From: Salinisphaera sp052044135
Lineage (GTDB): Bacteria > Pseudomonadota > Gammaproteobacteria > Nevskiales > Salinisphaeraceae
DNA: 64,000 bases
Direction: 5' to 3'
Assembly: GCF_052044135.1 (NCBI RefSeq)
Contig: NZ_JBQDYF010000002.1
Coordinates: 1 to 64,000 of the forward strand
Made by a program: the position numbers and the translations under genes. Below the pieces are notes generated by a model, which was not told where the DNA came from, searched no databases, and saw only the letters and a list, made by a program, of their open reading frames with translations. Shown piece by piece: positions 8,148 to 16,188 of this stretch (position 1 is the stretch's first letter; each line of letters opens with the position of its first letter).

Positions 8148-9304
8148 CAGGTGTTCTCCAGGGCGTAGGGGGCGCCGTGCTCGGCCCACAGGGCATCGGG
8201 TACGACCACGATCTTGCCCAGGTAGTTCGAGCCGCGATGGGTAAAATAGCGCTCGCATTCGCGCAGCTCCGAGAGCTTGAACGCGGCATGCAGCACCGGC
8301 TTGAGTTCGCCGGCGCGGATCCATTCGATCAGTTGCTCGGCTTCTTCGCGGGTACCGTGCGATACGCCGAAGATATGCACCTGGTAAAGATAGATCACGG
8401 TCCACATGACTTCCGTGACGTTGGACGCACTCGCGCCCGCGATCGACAGCCGGGGGTAGGTCGAGCGCGCGTTCATGTCGAAGGTCATGGCCTCGATGAA
8501 ACGCATGGTCGCCTCGCCGCCGACCAGATCCATGACCGCGTCGAACGGCACGCCGCCCGTGGCCTGGCGTACCTGGTCCGGGAAATCGTCCATGGCGCGC
8601 CGGTCGAAGACGTGTTCAGCGCCGAGTTCGAGCAGCGCATCCGCCTTTTCCGGCGTGGACAGGGCATAGGGAATGGCGCCGACGATGCGACACAGCTGAA
8701 TCAGGGCCGTGCCCACGCCGCCGCTGGCACCGGTGACGAGTATGTGCTCGCCGGCCGATACGCGCGCGGCCGTCATCATGTGATAAGCCGTCTGATAGGA
8801 ACACATGCCCATCGATGCGAGCTCGGCGTCGGACAGCTCGGCGTTGTCCACGGTGTGGAACTGGTCGGACGGCACGGCTACGTATTCGGCAAAGCCGCCG
8901 TCGGCGCCGTGGCCGTAATAATCGGGCGTGAGATTGATATCGCGTCGGTCGCTGCCATAGATATTGAAATCCAGCAGCCCGCGCTCGCCCACGCGCGACG
9001 CGTCCACGCCTTCGCCCACCGCGGCGACCCGGCCGGCGATGTCCGCGCCCTGGATGCGCGGGAAAGTCAGCGTGGGCGCGCCGCCGATGGCGAACGACGT
9101 CACGTCGCCCTTGTCCTTGGTCGGGTACAGCCCCTCGCGGGCCTTGCGGTCGGTATTGTTCTTGGCGGTGGCGGTCACCCGGACGAGCACTTCGCCCGGG
9201 CCCGGTTCGGGCACCGGCGTCTGTTCGTTGTACACGAGCTGATCGACGTCGCCGTGGCCAACCAGCTGCATTGCAGCCATCTGGGTCGGAATCGATTCGG
9301 ACAT
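8147..9304 (-). CDS. Medium-chain dehydrogenase/reductase (quinone oxidoreductase-like)
   Basis: This 385-residue protein has the GroES-like N-terminal domain (GPGEVLVRVTATAKNNTD) and a Rossmann domain with the NADP-binding loop TGASGGVGTALIQL. The catalytic zinc Cys of alcohol dehydrogenases is not evident, so a zinc-free quinone-reductase-like activity is more likely. The gene begins the unit and its stop overlaps the start of the racemase-family gene by one base, so they probably act on one substrate. A GGAG ribosome site precedes the ATG at 9304. Substrate unknown. Confidence 0.88.
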   Translation of the reverse strand: MSESIPTQMAAMQLVGHGDVDQLVYNEQTPVPEPGPGEVLVRVTATAKNNTDRKAREGLYPTKDKGDVTSFAIGGAPTLTFPRIQGADIAGRVAAVGEGVDASRVGERGLLDFNIYGSDRRDINLTPDYYGHGADGGFAEYVAVPSDQFHTVDNAELSDAELASMGMCSYQTAYHMMTAARVSAGEHILVTGASGGVGTALIQLCRIVGAIPYALSTPEKADALLELGAEHVFDRRAMDDFPDQVRQATGGVPFDAVMDLVGGEATMRFIEAMTFDMNARSTYPRLSIAGASASNVTEVMWTVIYLYQVHIFGVSHGTREEAEQLIEWIRAGELKPVLHAAFKLSELRECERYFTHRGSNYLGKIVVVPDALWAEHGAPYALENT

Positions 9305-9607
9305 GAGTGGGCTCCGGAGTCACAGTTGCGGCGCGCTGCCGCCGTATGCCACCGCTTGCGATGGTCTGTGGCGGCAGCCCAGCCATGGAATGGTAGGGGC
9401 TGTTGCCATTTCATACGAGCCCCGCGTCGCTGTCGCAAGGCATGCCGGGCCAGCCGAGCCGCGCCGCATGGCATGATCTTGCGGGGCAAGCCATCGGCCC
9501 GGCAGCGCAACGCCTGCTTTCGCGGCGCCTCGGCGTGGCGTCCGCTGGCCGCTGGCGCGCGTCGCGGCGTCGGCAGCCCGGTCCGTCATGTAAGGAGAAT
9601 GAACGTC
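9305..9607. other. Divergent intergenic region with a solo repeat end
   Basis: No gene is supported between the oxidoreductase and tag. At 9394-9418 the sequence TAGGGGCTGTTGCCATTTC resembles the left terminal repeat of the element at 12427. No matching right end is seen nearby, so it may be a degenerate solo end. The ribosome site of tag (AAGGAG, 9592-9597) closes the region. Confidence 0.4.
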
Positions 9608-10177
9608 ATGAGCTCATCGCATGCCGAGCCCGCGCGTTGCGCCTGGGCGCGCAGTCATCCGTTGCTGGTCGCCTACCACGACGCCGAATGGGGTGTACCC
9701 GAAACCGATCCGCGCGCCCTGTGGGAGAAGCTCATGCTGGACGGCTTTCAGGCCGGCCTGTCGTGGCTGACCATCCTGCGAAAACGGCAGGCGTTCCGGC
9801 AGGCGTTCGCCGAATTCGATCCCGAGCGCGTCGCGCGCTTCGAAGCGGCCGACATCGAACGACTTATGGCCAACCCCGGCATCGTGCGTTCGCGGGCGAA
9901 AATCGAGGCCGTGATCGGCAATGCCCACGCCTATCTCGCGATGCAGGCGGCCGGGGAAGACTTCGCCGCGTTCGTATGGTCGTTCGTCGACCATCGGGTG
10001 CAGGTCGGCGACGGCCGCCATGTGCCCACCGAGACCGAGCCTTCGCGCGTGCTGGCGGCGGCGCTGAAAAAACGGGGTTTCAAGTATGTCGGGCCGACCA
10101 TCGTCTATGCCTGGATGCAGGCGACGGGGCTGGTCAACGATCATGCGCTCAACTGTTTCAGGCGCGATCAGGTCTGA
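9608..10177 (+). CDS. tag: DNA-3-methyladenine glycosylase I
   Basis: This 189-residue base-excision enzyme removes 3-methyladenine from alkylated DNA. The family's zinc ligands are visible: an N-terminal Cys (RCAW), His in YHDAEWG, and His and Cys in NDHALNCF near the C-terminus. Conserved blocks MLDGFQAGLSWLTILRKR and GFKYVGPTIVYAWMQA are also present. The ATG at 9608 is preferred because AAGGAG lies ten bases upstream; the ATG at 9599 is too close to it. The open frame continues upstream only as an antisense shadow of the oxidoreductase. Confidence 0.96.
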   Translation: MSSSHAEPARCAWARSHPLLVAYHDAEWGVPETDPRALWEKLMLDGFQAGLSWLTILRKRQAFRQAFAEFDPERVARFEAADIERLMANPGIVRSRAKIEAVIGNAHAYLAMQAAGEDFAAFVWSFVDHRVQVGDGRHVPTETEPSRVLAAALKKRGFKYVGPTIVYAWMQATGLVNDHALNCFRRDQV

Positions 10178-10522
10178 GCACTCGGCTCTTCGGGCAGCGT
10201 CGGGGAGGCGCGCGAGCGCGGCTTCGCCGGCGCGCATGACCCGGCCATGGAAGACATCCCCGGTCTGCGGCGCGAATCTTTTTGAGCCGGCCGGGGCGCA
10301 TGCAGTGCCGATGACCGGCAGCGACGAAGGCCGTGTCGCCTCGGCAAATAGCTGTATTATCAAGCTATTGGATGGGGGTAGCTATCGCTGGCACGATCGG
10401 GATAAATAAAGGCTATCGGAAACATTAAACTTTAGTCGCATAAAACGCCTTGCAAACGACGGTTTCGGCTGCAGACTGTCCGCCGTACGACAAAAGTCTT
10501 AGTCGATAACGAGGTCAAAATC
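10178..10522. other. Intergenic stretch upstream of the small secreted protein
   Basis: No gene is supported. The second half is notably AT-richer (about 10345-10450) and includes a short hairpin, AATAGC...GCTATT (10349-10371). The AT-rich part probably contains the promoter of the small secreted protein gene at 10523; no firm -35/-10 pair can be assigned. Confidence 0.4.
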
Positions 10523-10846
10523 ATGACGCATCGGAACCTGTTTCGCAGTATCGCCCTTACCGCCAGCGCAGCCGTGATCGGTCTGGCCAGCGCCAATGCA
10601 GACGCCCACGCCTTTGTCGGCAACTATCAGGATCATAAGCTGCCCAGCGCCACCCGGCACACGGCCAACGTTCACCACAATCGCACGCATGCCCACTATG
10701 CGCGTCTCGCCGAAGCGAACAGCCATGTCGAAGCGGGCAACTATCAGGACCACGTAGTCCCGCACGCCACGCGCCGTAACACCGATCAGATCGAGACCCG
10801 CGGTGGCATGGCCAGGCACGAAGTCGCGATGTCGGACGAACGCTGA
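10523..10846 (+). CDS. Small secreted protein with internal duplication, function unknown
   Basis: This 107-residue protein has a signal peptide (about residues 1-28, ending ADA-H). The mature part has two copies of a 15-residue unit, GNYQDHKLPSATRHT and GNYQDHVVPHATRRNT, separated by a His-rich linker (NVHHNRTHAHYARL). I do not recognise the family. The gene stands alone, with a leader region of over 300 bp and a strong terminator 40 bases after its stop, so it is probably a single-gene transcript. Many His residues could bind metal or respond to pH, which is only speculation. Confidence 0.75.
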   Translation: MTHRNLFRSIALTASAAVIGLASANADAHAFVGNYQDHKLPSATRHTANVHHNRTHAHYARLAEANSHVEAGNYQDHVVPHATRRNTDQIETRGGMARHEVAMSDER

Positions 10847-10886
10847 TCGTTCAATCCGAATCGACGATGAGCCCATGAATCGTCAG

Positions 10887-10919
10887 AAGCCCGGCCCCGG
10901 TAGCGGTCGGGCTTTTTTT
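10887..10919 (+). terminator. Rho-independent terminator
   Basis: AAGCCCG and CGGGCTT form a GC-rich stem closing a GC-rich loop and run directly into seven Ts. It lies 40 bases after the stop of the small secreted protein gene. Confidence 0.85.
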
Positions 10920-11327
10920 GTCGCTGCCGCCCGCCCACGCCTTGCCTACAGTGATCTCGGGAGAACCAACGGCGGAGCCCGCGGTTGTGAGCTCACCGGG
11001 GCGTCGAGGTTGTTGCCCGGGTTATTCGCCAAACGGCGCATTGATTGGGTTGCGTGGGCGTGCGAATTTCCAGTGAGGTTCGCGTGGGCAGCCGTCGGCG
11101 CTGTCGGGAAAACGAGCAGGCGATGCAGGGATCCAATGACCGGCGGCGGTTGCAGTCGCTGCGGCGTGTGGCCGCTCCCGACGCATCGCTGACGCGCGAG
11201 ACTGCGGTCGGGACGGCGCGGCTGATGCGTGTGGCGCGGCCGCGGGTCGTGGGGATCGGTGGCGATATCCGTCCGCCGGGCGCACGTCGCTGGGTGTCGG
11301 GCCTGGCCCATTTCGGCGATGCGTTCG
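10920..11327. other. Intergenic stretch
   Basis: No gene is supported on either strand. Open frames are Arg-rich shadows. The region precedes the APH-family kinase gene, whose exact start is uncertain, so its last part may be coding. Confidence 0.4.
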
Positions 11328-12428
11328 ATGCCATCGATTCGCAATGAAAACCGGGGTGGGCCACCGCCGGAGCTGATCGATGTCGGCGCCGGCCGGGGTT
11401 TCGATGTGGATGCCCTTGCGCGTTATCTCGCCGCTTGCGGTCTGGATTACGGCGAGCTGGTCGTGCGACAGTTCGCGTGCGCGCAATCCAACCCGACCTT
11501 CGTGGTCGATTCCGGTTACGGGGCGGGGGCTGCACGATTCGTATTGCGCAAGAGTGCGGCCGTGCAGGCGTCGGTCGCGGCGTATGGGCTGGCGCGTGAG
11601 TATCGCGTGATGCGGGCGCTGGCCGGCGTGGCTGCGGTGCCGGTGCCCGCAGTGCATGCGTTCTGTGCGGACGAGTCGGTGCTCGGCACGCCGTTCTACA
11701 TCATGGATTATGTGGCCGGCCGGGTGCCTGCCGATCCCCGGCTCGAGAACCTGACGCGTGCCGAGCGCGGCGCCGTATACACGGGCATGATCGATGCGCT
11801 GGCGGCATTGCATAATGTCGATGTCCATATCGTGGGCCTGTCGTCGTTCGGTTGTGTCCGCGGTTATCTGGCACGCCGGGTCGCCGCGTGGCGGCGACAG
11901 TACGCGCAGACGGCGGCCGATCCGGAGCCGGCCATGGCCGCGCTGGCGGACTGGCTGGAGCACAACCTGCCTGCGGACGCCGCGCCCGTCATCACGCACG
12001 GCGATTATCGCCTGGCGAATCTGATGCTGGCCGCGGAGGGGGCCGAACTGGTCGCCATACTGGATTGGGAGTCGGCCACGCTGGGCCATCCTCTGGCTGA
12101 TCTGGCCTATGCCTGTCTGCCTTATTACCTGCCGCCGGACATCGATGTGCTGCCCGGCATCTCGGGGCTCGATCTGGTGGCGTGGGGCATTCCCGATGAA
12201 TCGGAGCTACTGCGGCGTTATAGCCGCGCCCGTGGATTGGCCCCGATCGAACAATGGCCGGCGTTCATCGCCTTTGCCTTGTTCGGTATCGCGGCCTTCG
12301 CCCAGGCCGGGCAGGCCCGCGCGCCGGGCGGTCGCCATGGCGACCAGGCCGCGCGTGTGGCCCGTCAGGTCGGTGAACTGGCCGAACTCGGTTGGCAGAT
12401 GGCCCGTTATTACGACACCGCCTGCTAG
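11328..12428 (+). CDS. Aminoglycoside phosphotransferase (APH)-family kinase
   Basis: This protein of about 366 residues has the APH/choline-kinase fold. The catalytic loop ITHGDYRLANLM carries the HGDxxxxN motif, and the metal-binding Asp is in AILDWESATLGHPLADLAY. Its features are close to the ACAD10-type phosphotransferases often linked to acyl-CoA metabolism; the substrate is unknown. The start is uncertain: 11328 gives a short leader before FDVDALARYL, without a clear ribosome site. The stop codon TAG (12426-12428) overlaps the first two bases of the MITE-like element at 12427, so the element's insertion may have fixed the present C-terminus. Confidence 0.82.
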   Translation: MPSIRNENRGGPPPELIDVGAGRGFDVDALARYLAACGLDYGELVVRQFACAQSNPTFVVDSGYGAGAARFVLRKSAAVQASVAAYGLAREYRVMRALAGVAAVPVPAVHAFCADESVLGTPFYIMDYVAGRVPADPRLENLTRAERGAVYTGMIDALAALHNVDVHIVGLSSFGCVRGYLARRVAAWRRQYAQTAADPEPAMAALADWLEHNLPADAAPVITHGDYRLANLMLAAEGAELVAILDWESATLGHPLADLAYACLPYYLPPDIDVLPGISGLDLVAWGIPDESELLRRYSRARGLAPIEQWPAFIAFALFGIAAFAQAGQARAPGGRHGDQAARVARQVGELAELGWQMARYYDTAC

Positions 12429-12722
12429 GGCCTGTTGCCGTTTCGTGCGCGTCCGCGCCAAGCGCTTCCTGAAAAATTACTAGGGGCGGCAAGACGAGGC
12501 GTAGCGAACGTCGCGTAGTCGTTCTACGTGAGAGAGCACCAACGCTGGATTGCCGCAAAACAGCGCTTGTCCCTTCGGGTTGGGCCGCCCATAAAATCAA
12601 CCAGGGCGCCGATACGGCGTTGCGCGTCTTGATCGTGGCACGCCACGACCGGCGACGCGCGCGTTGTCTCGACCGATTTGCGGTCTCCAACGCGGCACGT
12701 GTACGAAACGGCAACCGGCCCT
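12427..12722. mobile_element. MITE-like non-coding element, 296 bp
   Basis: The ends are imperfect terminal inverted repeats: AGGGCCTGTTGCCGTTTCGT on the left and the reverse complement of CGAAACGGCAACCGGCCCT on the right. No coding frame of note lies inside. The interior contains the segment GCGTAGTCGTTCTACG, itself partly palindromic. A second copy of the right end begins the window (1-53). Size, inverted ends and lack of a transposase fit a non-autonomous miniature element. No clear target duplication beyond the CTAG at the ends was identified. Confidence 0.7.
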
Positions 12723-12851
12723 TGTGTCCCGTCACGTCAATTCATCGCCCGACTTCGGCGCCGCGGTGCTTTGCCGTATTCCCTGTCACGGTTCACCGCC
12801 GCGACTTGCTTGGCGTGAAAAAACACGCGAAATACAGGGTGCTAATTGGCG

Positions 12852-14270
12852 CTAGCCCGAAGGCTGGGTAAAGCGATCGTTGAGACGCCGCACCATGGCT
12901 TCCTGTTTGTCGCGGATCCTGGCCACGCGGCGTCGGGCGAAGAGGTGCCAGCCCTTGGGTTGCAGACTGAACAGGCCGCGCCACCAGCGGGTATTGCGCC
13001 GGAAGGCGCGTCGCAGGTCGAGGCTGAAGGCCTGTTGCGAGGCCGGATCGATCCGGCGCGCGATCTGCTTCGCTGCCAGCGAACGGCTGACGAAATGCAG
13101 CGCTCCGAGCAGCACCGCGACGACCGCCACGATCAGCCAGCCGCTGATGGTGTTGCCGAATACACGATCGACCACGCCCATGGCCACGCCATGCGCCCAG
13201 ATCAAGGCGGCGCCGCAGGCCAGCACGATCGGCAACAGCATCAGGCCGTCGTAGAGCAGCGTGCGCTGGCGCCAGCGCCGCAGATAGCCCTTGAGCCGCC
13301 CGACGCCGGCCTCGCCGGCCAGGGTATCGGCCGCGCCGGTCATCAGTTCCACCACGCGATAGGCGCGGTCGACTTCGACGCCTTTCATGCGCCGATGAAT
13401 CTCGGCGATGTCGGCATCCTTCTTGGCTTTGAAGCGGGCTGCGAGTGATTCGTCCGGGATGGCCTCGGCCGCGCCCTCGTCGTAGATACGCAGGAATCGC
13501 CCGGCGGTAAGGCCCGCCGACGCCAGCGCCCGCTGCCAGGCGGCAACCACGTCTTCGGGGTTGTCTTCGCTGGCGGTGGTATCGATCTGGTTAAGCACGA
13601 ACAGGAACTTGCTCGCGTCGTCACGGTTGATGGTGTCCGAGACCAGGTGCTGCAGGGTGTCGCGCATGGCGCCGGGCTCGGGATGGCGCGCGTCGAAGAA
13701 CACCAGTACCAGGTCCGACAGATCGATGATGCGATCGGTGATCTGCAGCGTCGCCGAGCGTTGGCTGTCGGCATCGAAGCCGGGCGAATCGAGCAGGATC
13801 TTGCCGCGGATCTGTTCGGAATTGCAGGTCTTGAGCTGTAGATAATTGTTGATGCGCCGTCCTTCGCCAGCCGCGACATCCTCGATGTCGCCACTGATCC
13901 GGTAGAAGGGAAAGCGCAGATCCGCGTCCAGGGCCGAGCCGGGCAGGGTGCGCGGCTCCTTGTCCTCGCTGTAGCAGATCACCGAGAAGCGATCATCGAC
14001 CGCCTGGTTGCCGGTGCGTTGCAGTGTGGTGCCGAGATAACTGTTGATGAAGCTCGACTTGCCGGCCGAGAAGGTGCCCAGCAGTGAAACCACGGGCCAC
14101 CACGGCACGCGCCGGGTGAAGCTCTCGCTCGGCGCCAGCAGCCCCATGCGATGCGCGATGCGATCGAGTCGGCGGAACTCCGCCAGCGGCTCAAGCAGCA
14201 GCGGGTTCTCGCGCTTGAGATGGGTTTCGAGCGAATCGGTACGCGTGGCGTGTTTCGAGGATTGACTCAT
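12852..14270 (-). CDS. Dynamin-like GTPase with C-terminal membrane anchor
   Basis: This 472-residue P-loop GTPase has G1 GTFSAGKSSFIN (about residues 65-76), G3 DSPGFD and G4 NQID. After the GTPase domain, two adjacent hydrophobic segments (LLPIVLACGAALIWA and GWLIVAVVAVLLGALHF) form a membrane hairpin, followed by a basic tail. This layout fits dynamin/EHD-like GTPases that act on the cytoplasmic membrane. The ATG at 14270 is preferred over the one eight codons upstream because AGGGGG lies six bases before it. The role is unknown; no partner gene is adjacent, so it looks monocistronic. Confidence 0.85.
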   Translation of the reverse strand: MSQSSKHATRTDSLETHLKRENPLLLEPLAEFRRLDRIAHRMGLLAPSESFTRRVPWWPVVSLLGTFSAGKSSFINSYLGTTLQRTGNQAVDDRFSVICYSEDKEPRTLPGSALDADLRFPFYRISGDIEDVAAGEGRRINNYLQLKTCNSEQIRGKILLDSPGFDADSQRSATLQITDRIIDLSDLVLVFFDARHPEPGAMRDTLQHLVSDTINRDDASKFLFVLNQIDTTASEDNPEDVVAAWQRALASAGLTAGRFLRIYDEGAAEAIPDESLAARFKAKKDADIAEIHRRMKGVEVDRAYRVVELMTGAADTLAGEAGVGRLKGYLRRWRQRTLLYDGLMLLPIVLACGAALIWAHGVAMGVVDRVFGNTISGWLIVAVVAVLLGALHFVSRSLAAKQIARRIDPASQQAFSLDLRRAFRRNTRWWRGLFSLQPKGWHLFARRRVARIRDKQEAMVRRLNDRFTQPSG

Positions 14271-14492
14271 AAGCCCCCTGAGGCTGGCATGCACCGGCGC
14301 AGCGCGCCGCGACTTTCATCATAGTATGCCAGCGGCCGCGGCTGTTTCGCCGTGACGTCGGCCGCTGGCCTCCCGGGCAAGCCAACGCCCATGCGCGATC
14401 GCGCGCCCGGCCGGGCGCGGTAGCGCAAAGGCTGGCGGATACGGCCCGGGGCGCAACGCCGGAGGACACGAACCCGCGCCGAAAATATGCGA

Positions 14493-14795
14493 TTAGTTTT
14501 GTTCGCTCGGGGTCTTGCGCGTCGACGTGCCGTCGCCGGCGTCATCGCTGTCGTTGCTATTGCGCGGCGATGACGCGGTGTCGTGTTGGGGATGCTTGAC
14601 CACAGGGGACTGCCCCTTGTAGCCGCCGGCGGAATCCTTTTTCACTGGTGACTGCACGTCATAGCCGTGCTTCTTTGCCTCGTAGCCGCCTGCGGCGCCG
14701 GCCGCGGCGCCGGCCGCCAGAACACAGCCCTGGAGCGAGGCGCCGAGCACGACAATGGCAGCGGCCAGGGCGGAGGAATGCAGTACTCGTTTCAT
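14493..14795 (-). CDS. Small predicted lipoprotein, unknown function
   Basis: This protein of about 100 residues has a type II signal peptide ending in the lipobox LQGC, then a Gly/Ala segment (AAGAAAGAAGGYEAKK) and a polar, Asp/Ser-rich tail. Two similar units, YDVQSPVKK and YKGQSPVVK, suggest an internal duplication. The start at 14795 (MKRVLHSS) gives a standard signal; an in-frame ATG three codons upstream is possible. It likely sits in the outer membrane or periplasm. I do not recognise the family. Confidence 0.7.
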   Translation of the reverse strand: MKRVLHSSALAAAIVVLGASLQGCVLAAGAAAGAAGGYEAKKHGYDVQSPVKKDSAGGYKGQSPVVKHPQHDTASSPRNSNDSDDAGDGTSTRKTPSEQN

Positions 14796-15026
14796 GACAA
14801 TCAACCGGTTTCGGCTTGTATCGGCGAGTATAGGCGGCGCGGATGAATACCGACAGAACCCGGCGTGGGTCGGCCACGGGCCACTGTTCTGATGCGCGGC
14901 GCGCTGTGAACCGGCAATGCGACCCGGGGAAGCCCGATTCCGGGCAGCCGAAACGACACGGCCCGGATGATCCGGGGGCCGCGGCAGTAGTACACTGCCC
15001 GCCTTTGCATTCTACAGTGATTTATC

Positions 15027-15878
15027 ATGAGTGATTCCACCGAGTACACACCCCCGAAGGTCTGGACCTGGGAAAAGGAAAGCGGCGGCCAGTTTGCCAG
15101 TATCAACCGGCCTTACGCCGGGCCCCGCTACGAAGCCGAGCTGCCCGTTGGCAAACATCGCTATCAACTGTATTCGTTGGCGACGCCGAATGGCGTAAAA
15201 GTCACCACCCTGTTCGAGGAATTGCTTGAAGCAGGCCACGCCGAGGCCGAATACGACGCCTGGCCCATCCGTATCGGTGACGGTGAGCAGTTCTCCAGCG
15301 GCTACGTCGCCGTCAATCCGAACTCCAAGATTCCGGTGCTGGTCGACCACAGCCTCTCCGAGCCGCGGCGGGTGTTCGAATCCGGCGCCATCCTGCTTTA
15401 CCTGGCCGAGCGTTTCGGCGCATTTTTGCCCAACGATCCGGACGTCCGCACCGAAACGCTGAACTGGCTGTTCTGGCAGATGGGAAGCGCCCCTTACCTC
15501 GGCGGTGGTTTCGGCCACTTCTACAACTACGCGCCGGAGAAGATCGAGTACGCGATCGATCGCTTCACCATGGAAGTCAAGCGCCAGCTCGATGTGCTCG
15601 ATCGGCGCCTGGCCGATCATGCCTACCTCGCCGGCGACCAATACACCATCGCCGATATCGCCACCTGGCCGTGGTACGGCGCGCTCGCGCTGGGGCGGCT
15701 CTACGACGCCGGCGAATTCCTGCAGGTGGCGGACTACGAGCACGTTCAGCGCTGGGCCCGGGCCATCGATGCACGCCCGGCCGTGGTGCGCGGGCGCATG
15801 GTCAACCGTCTGTGGGGCGACGAGTCGGAACAGTTGCCGGAACGGCACGACGCCAGCGATTTCAAGCGCCGTCGCTAG
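15027..15878 (+). CDS. yghU: Glutathione S-transferase family disulfide reductase YghU
   Basis: This 283-residue protein matches the YghU/Nu-class GST pattern: the N-terminal TWEKESGGQFASINRPYAG, the thioredoxin-fold segment YSLATPNGVKVT, the glutathione-binding NPNSKIPVLVD and ESGAILLYLAE, and the helical domain with YTIADIATWPWYG. Family members use glutathione to reduce disulfides or peroxides in the cytoplasm. It stands alone and its 3' end is followed six bases later by the first copy of the 235-bp structured repeat. Redox function agrees with the msr genes in this window, though they are not linked. Confidence 0.94.
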   Translation: MSDSTEYTPPKVWTWEKESGGQFASINRPYAGPRYEAELPVGKHRYQLYSLATPNGVKVTTLFEELLEAGHAEAEYDAWPIRIGDGEQFSSGYVAVNPNSKIPVLVDHSLSEPRRVFESGAILLYLAERFGAFLPNDPDVRTETLNWLFWQMGSAPYLGGGFGHFYNYAPEKIEYAIDRFTMEVKRQLDVLDRRLADHAYLAGDQYTIADIATWPWYGALALGRLYDAGEFLQVADYEHVQRWARAIDARPAVVRGRMVNRLWGDESEQLPERHDASDFKRRR

Positions 15879-15883
15879 ACCAC

Positions 15884-16118
15884 ATGGATTGCATCGCAAT
15901 CCATGATGACCCTGGGATGGGCCAAAATTCGCGCCAAAAAAGTCTTTTTGGCACGGATGGTTGCGATGCAATCCATATCAGCGTCCTGTCTCGTGAGTTT
16001 CGTATCAAACGAGCGAGAGCGGTCGGCGTGGCCGGCAAGGCGAGAAACCCAGTCGTATCGGATCATACGGCTGGGTTTCGCAACGCCGCCCGACGCGGTG
16101 ACGGCCGCGCGCGCTGTA
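15884..16118. repeat. Structured intergenic repeat, copy 1 (about 235 bp)
   Basis: This copy and 24985-25221 align along their whole length in the same orientation. Three structures are visible. Exact 16-bp inverted arms ATGGATTGCATCGCAA (15884-15899) and its complement (15961-15976) enclose a hairpin GCCAAAAA...TTTTTGGC (15933-15952). Further on, a 15-bp stem, GAAACCCAGTCGTAT with its complement ending GGGTTTC, lies at about 16043-16079. There is no coding frame. The copy lies between yghU and gnd, ending 70 bases before the gnd start. Confidence 0.8.
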
Positions 16119-16188
16119 AAATGAGTCCTCTCGTATGGCAGTCGGGGCGGACCGCCACACCGGTCGGTTTGCCAGCAAGGAGGTCGTC

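Noticed and set aside
8177..9600. Long plus-strand open frame upstream of tag
   Set aside because: It is antisense to the oxidoreductase and has no family pattern. The real tag begins at 9608 with its own ribosome site.
11022..12089. Minus-strand open frame of 355 codons
   Set aside because: It is antisense to the APH-family kinase, Arg/His/Gln-rich, and shows no motif; such shadows are common in GC-rich DNA.
15949..15964. Possible sigma-54 promoter (TGGCAC then TTGC) inside repeat copy 1
   Set aside because: The spacer is one base too long for the strict sigma-54 spacing, and copy 2 has TTGA in place of TTGC. The motif is better explained as the side of a hairpin.
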